NCBI GenBank assembly: GCA_019509785.1
Contig: JAEKLQ010000031.1
Coordinates: 1 to 64,000, forward strand
Source of the DNA: Fibrobacterota bacterium
GTDB taxonomy: Bacteria; Fibrobacterota; Fibrobacteria; UBA11236
Direction: 5' to 3'
DNA: 64,000 bases
The notes below the pieces were generated by a model. It was not told the DNA's origin, did not search any database, and was given only the letters and a program-made list of their open reading frames with translations. The stretch's first letter is position 1; every line of letters starts with the position of its first letter. Positions 62,257 to 64,000 of the stretch are shown here, one piece after another. A program made the translations under genes and the position numbers.

Positions 62257-62937
62257 TTACGACCCGGGCCCACGCATTGCGGGATTATTGATCATCCCGA
62301 GCCACCCAAGCAACCGGGCATTTACGATTGCGGAATGCGTCATCGAGATCAGATGCCCGCCGTCCGGAATCAGGACGTCCCGGTTCTCCCGCCCGGCCGG
62401 GATCAGGCGATCCCGAAGCCCGTGGATAGAGAATATGGGAACCTCCGGCAGAGAAGGGCCGAGAAAATCAAGGCAGAGTTCCGTGATTTCCTTGAATCGC
62501 TTCGGCGGCAAGCGACGGGCCATGGCATATAAAAGATCGACATGGGAAGGATCGGCGATTCCGAAATAGCGCTTGGAGACGACCGAGGGGAGAAGGCGCA
62601 TATCGAATAGGGCCGATGGAATGCAGGGGAGGATCGGTCGGAAGCAGGCCAGCGAAGGCGCGATGGACCGGGAAGAACGGCAGGATGAGATCAAAATGAT
62701 TCCCGAGGGCCGAAGCTGACCGGCCAGCATCTGGGCCGCCATGCCACCGAAGGAAATCCCGATGAAAACGTCCCCGGCCCGGATTGGATTCGCCTCTTGG
62801 AGGCCCGACAAGAATTCGGGCCAGTCGCGGGAGGCCCGCACCGGCCACTCCACCCACGCCGTCTCGTATCCCGGCAGAGCATGGAAGGGACCGAGGGAAG
62901 CATCCGCTCCCAGCCCCGGGAAGAACCAGACCTTCAT
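62257..62937 (-). CDS. alpha/beta hydrolase
   Basis: The 226-aa hydrolase has the nucleophile serine in GISFGGMAAQ (about 62), the acid in HGLRDRLIP and the histidine in DGGHLISM. It has no signal peptide. ATG 62937 overlaps the TGA of the aldehyde dehydrogenase (ATGA), so the two are co-translated. It could release a product in the surrounding pathway, but gamma-glutamyl amide hydrolysis is normally done by a different fold, so its role is open. Confidence 0.8.
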   Translation of the reverse strand: MKVWFFPGLGADASLGPFHALPGYETAWVEWPVRASRDWPEFLSGLQEANPIRAGDVFIGISFGGMAAQMLAGQLRPSGIILISSCRSSRSIAPSLACFRPILPCIPSALFDMRLLPSVVSKRYFGIADPSHVDLLYAMARRLPPKRFKEITELCLDFLGPSLPEVPIFSIHGLRDRLIPAGRENRDVLIPDGGHLISMTHSAIVNARLLGWLGMINNPAMRGPGS

Positions 62938-64000
62938 CCGACCCTGAAGTGGATCGCCTTCCTCCGGGTCATCGCGTAGAACCCGTACTTCGACAGCGAA
63001 GTCCCCCGCCCGCTGTCCCGCACCCCGGTCCAAGGCAAGGCCGGGTCCAGGTAATCGCAACGGTTCATGTACACCGTGCCCGTATCCGCCGAGGCCGCGA
63101 AGCGCTCCGCGCGTTCCTGGTCGCGTGTGTAAATGGCGGAAGTAAGGCCATAAGGGGAATCGTTCACTAGGCGGACCGCTTCTTCGTCGTCGCGCACGGG
63201 AACCACCGGGAGGATGGGGCCGAAGTTCTCCTCGCGCATCAGGTCCATGCGGTGATCGGCATTGGTTATGAGGGTCGGCTCGAAAAAGGTCCCCATCCCC
63301 ACTTTGCGCGCGCGGCCGCCGGCGACCACTACGGCGCCTTTGGCGCGGGCGGCCTCCACCTGGCCCAGCATGGCCTCGGCCGATTTCGCCGTCGCCAAGG
63401 GGCCCATGGTGGTGGCATGCTGACGGGGGTCGCCCAACACGTAGGCCGAAGCCAGTTCGGCGCATTTGTCGAGGAAATCGCGGTAGCGATCCTTGTGCAC
63501 GTATACGCGCTCGATCCCGCAGCACGACTGGCCCGCATTATACATGGCTCCGTCCACCAGGTCGGCGGCGGCCTTCTCCAGATCGGCATCGGCGGCGACG
63601 TAGGCGCCGTCCTTGCCGCCCAGTTCCAACGCGCAATCGATGAAGCGGTTGGCCACTCCCGATCGGTTCGCCAAGCTCTTTTGCACGGAAAGGCCGCCTT
63701 CCACCGAACCCGTGAATACGACGTGATCGATGTCGCAGTTCTCCATGACTTTTCCGATGGCCCCATGGCCCGATACTACGGCTTGCAATACGTTCTCGAG
63801 CGGTCCCCCGGCTCCCATGCTCCCGAAGGCCCTGGCGAAATGCTCGCCGACGGCGGGGGTGAGGCTGGAATGCTTCAGGATGACGGCGTTCCCGGCCAAG
63901 AGGGCCGCAGCCACGCCGTTCACGGCGGTCAGCAGCGGATAATTCCAAGGCGCGATGATGAGGACGACGCCGAGGGGCGCATGTTCGATGCGCCGGACGA
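62934..64000 (-). CDS. aldehyde dehydrogenase, 5' part beyond window
   Basis: The frame runs from 62934 to the window edge; the codons at 63999-63920 continue it with APLGVVLIIAPWNYPL, so the true start is outside. The catalytic glutamate is in LELGGKDG, the nucleophile cysteine in NAGQSCCGIER, and the C-terminal part is complete (about 355 residues seen). It oxidises an aldehyde with NAD(P). Its operon continues into the alpha/beta hydrolase and then, across an 85-nt gap, the glutamyl-amine ligase genes. Confidence 0.92.
   Translation of the reverse strand, partial: VRRIEHAPLGVVLIIAPWNYPLLTAVNGVAAALLAGNAVILKHSSLTPAVGEHFARAFGSMGAGGPLENVLQAVVSGHGAIGKVMENCDIDHVVFTGSVEGGLSVQKSLANRSGVANRFIDCALELGGKDGAYVAADADLEKAAADLVDGAMYNAGQSCCGIERVYVHKDRYRDFLDKCAELASAYVLGDPRQHATTMGPLATAKSAEAMLGQVEAARAKGAVVVAGGRARKVGMGTFFEPTLITNADHRMDLMREENFGPILPVVPVRDDEEAVRLVNDSPYGLTSAIYTRDQERAERFAASADTGTVYMNRCDYLDPALPWTGVRDSGRGTSLSKYGFYAMTRRKAIHFRVG

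Overview
This is a 64 kb, GC-rich bacterial chromosome segment with about 50 protein genes and two tRNAs, and no phage, conjugation module or CRISPR array. I lean towards a Fibrobacterota-like or related deep-branching Gram-negative bacterium. Tandem secreted esterases carry a C-terminal domain resembling a type IX secretion sorting tail. Many lipoproteins and Ig-like or beta-helix surface proteins are present, and menaquinone is made by the futalosine route (MqnE). This assignment is inference from gene content, not from a marker phylogeny.

Layout. 1-6 kb: small lipoprotein, tRNA-Ala, a two-gene envelope operon (sulfatase-fold membrane enzyme and tandem SGNH hydrolase), a YuiH-like molybdopterin protein and mqnE. 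6.7-9 kb: a conserved small protein, ybeY, a CorC-like CBS protein and a 67-aa protein. 9-10 kb: an IS21 IstA-like protein whose DDE residues are all substituted. 10-31 kb: a same-strand series read right to left, comprising a single-chain 2-oxoacid:ferredoxin oxidoreductase, 3-hydroxyacyl-CoA dehydrogenase, thiolase, acyl-CoA dehydrogenase, AtuA, a detached AtuA C-domain, MCC/GCC-type carboxyltransferase, enoyl-CoA hydratase, fused isobutyryl-CoA mutase, cobQ, a truncated sigma factor, a response regulator, kbl and tdh. Several junctions are 4-nt ATGA overlaps. The first nine genes can be read as a ferredoxin-linked, B12-dependent branched-chain acid pathway (valine via isobutyryl-CoA and butyryl-CoA to two acetyl-CoA, plus a carboxylase branch for leucine or terpenoids). 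CobQ helps make the B12 cofactor, and kbl/tdh degrade threonine.

31-36 kb: three tandem esterase paralogs, a small secreted protein, a ferredoxin and a membrane-anchored esterase. 36-43 kb: two paralogous MEDS-domain hybrid histidine kinases around a single-domain response regulator. One kinase ends in a pseudo-receiver. 43-47 kb: bacteriohemerythrin, a tandem carboxymuconolactone-decarboxylase protein, tRNA-Arg, a DUF2089 regulator with a pentapeptide-like partner, and a lone Panacea/SocA-type protein. 47-51 kb: purL-purQ. 51-58 kb: a secreted esterase, a 1485-aa Ig/beta-helix lipoprotein with a coupled periplasmic partner, and gmk with a small membrane protein. 58-64 kb: larE, then a Fe-alcohol dehydrogenase, a glutamine-synthetase-like ligase, an alpha/beta hydrolase and an aldehyde dehydrogenase. 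Except for the hydrolase, this last set resembles gamma-glutamylation-based catabolism of an amino alcohol or amine.

The regulatory signals most worth following are a 15-bp direct-repeat box (GTTACAYTCCGTTAC) found exactly 47 bp upstream of TAGTTTTA in front of two unrelated genes, and a predicted leaderless promoter with paired TTTAAAATAT boxes at the DUF2089 gene.
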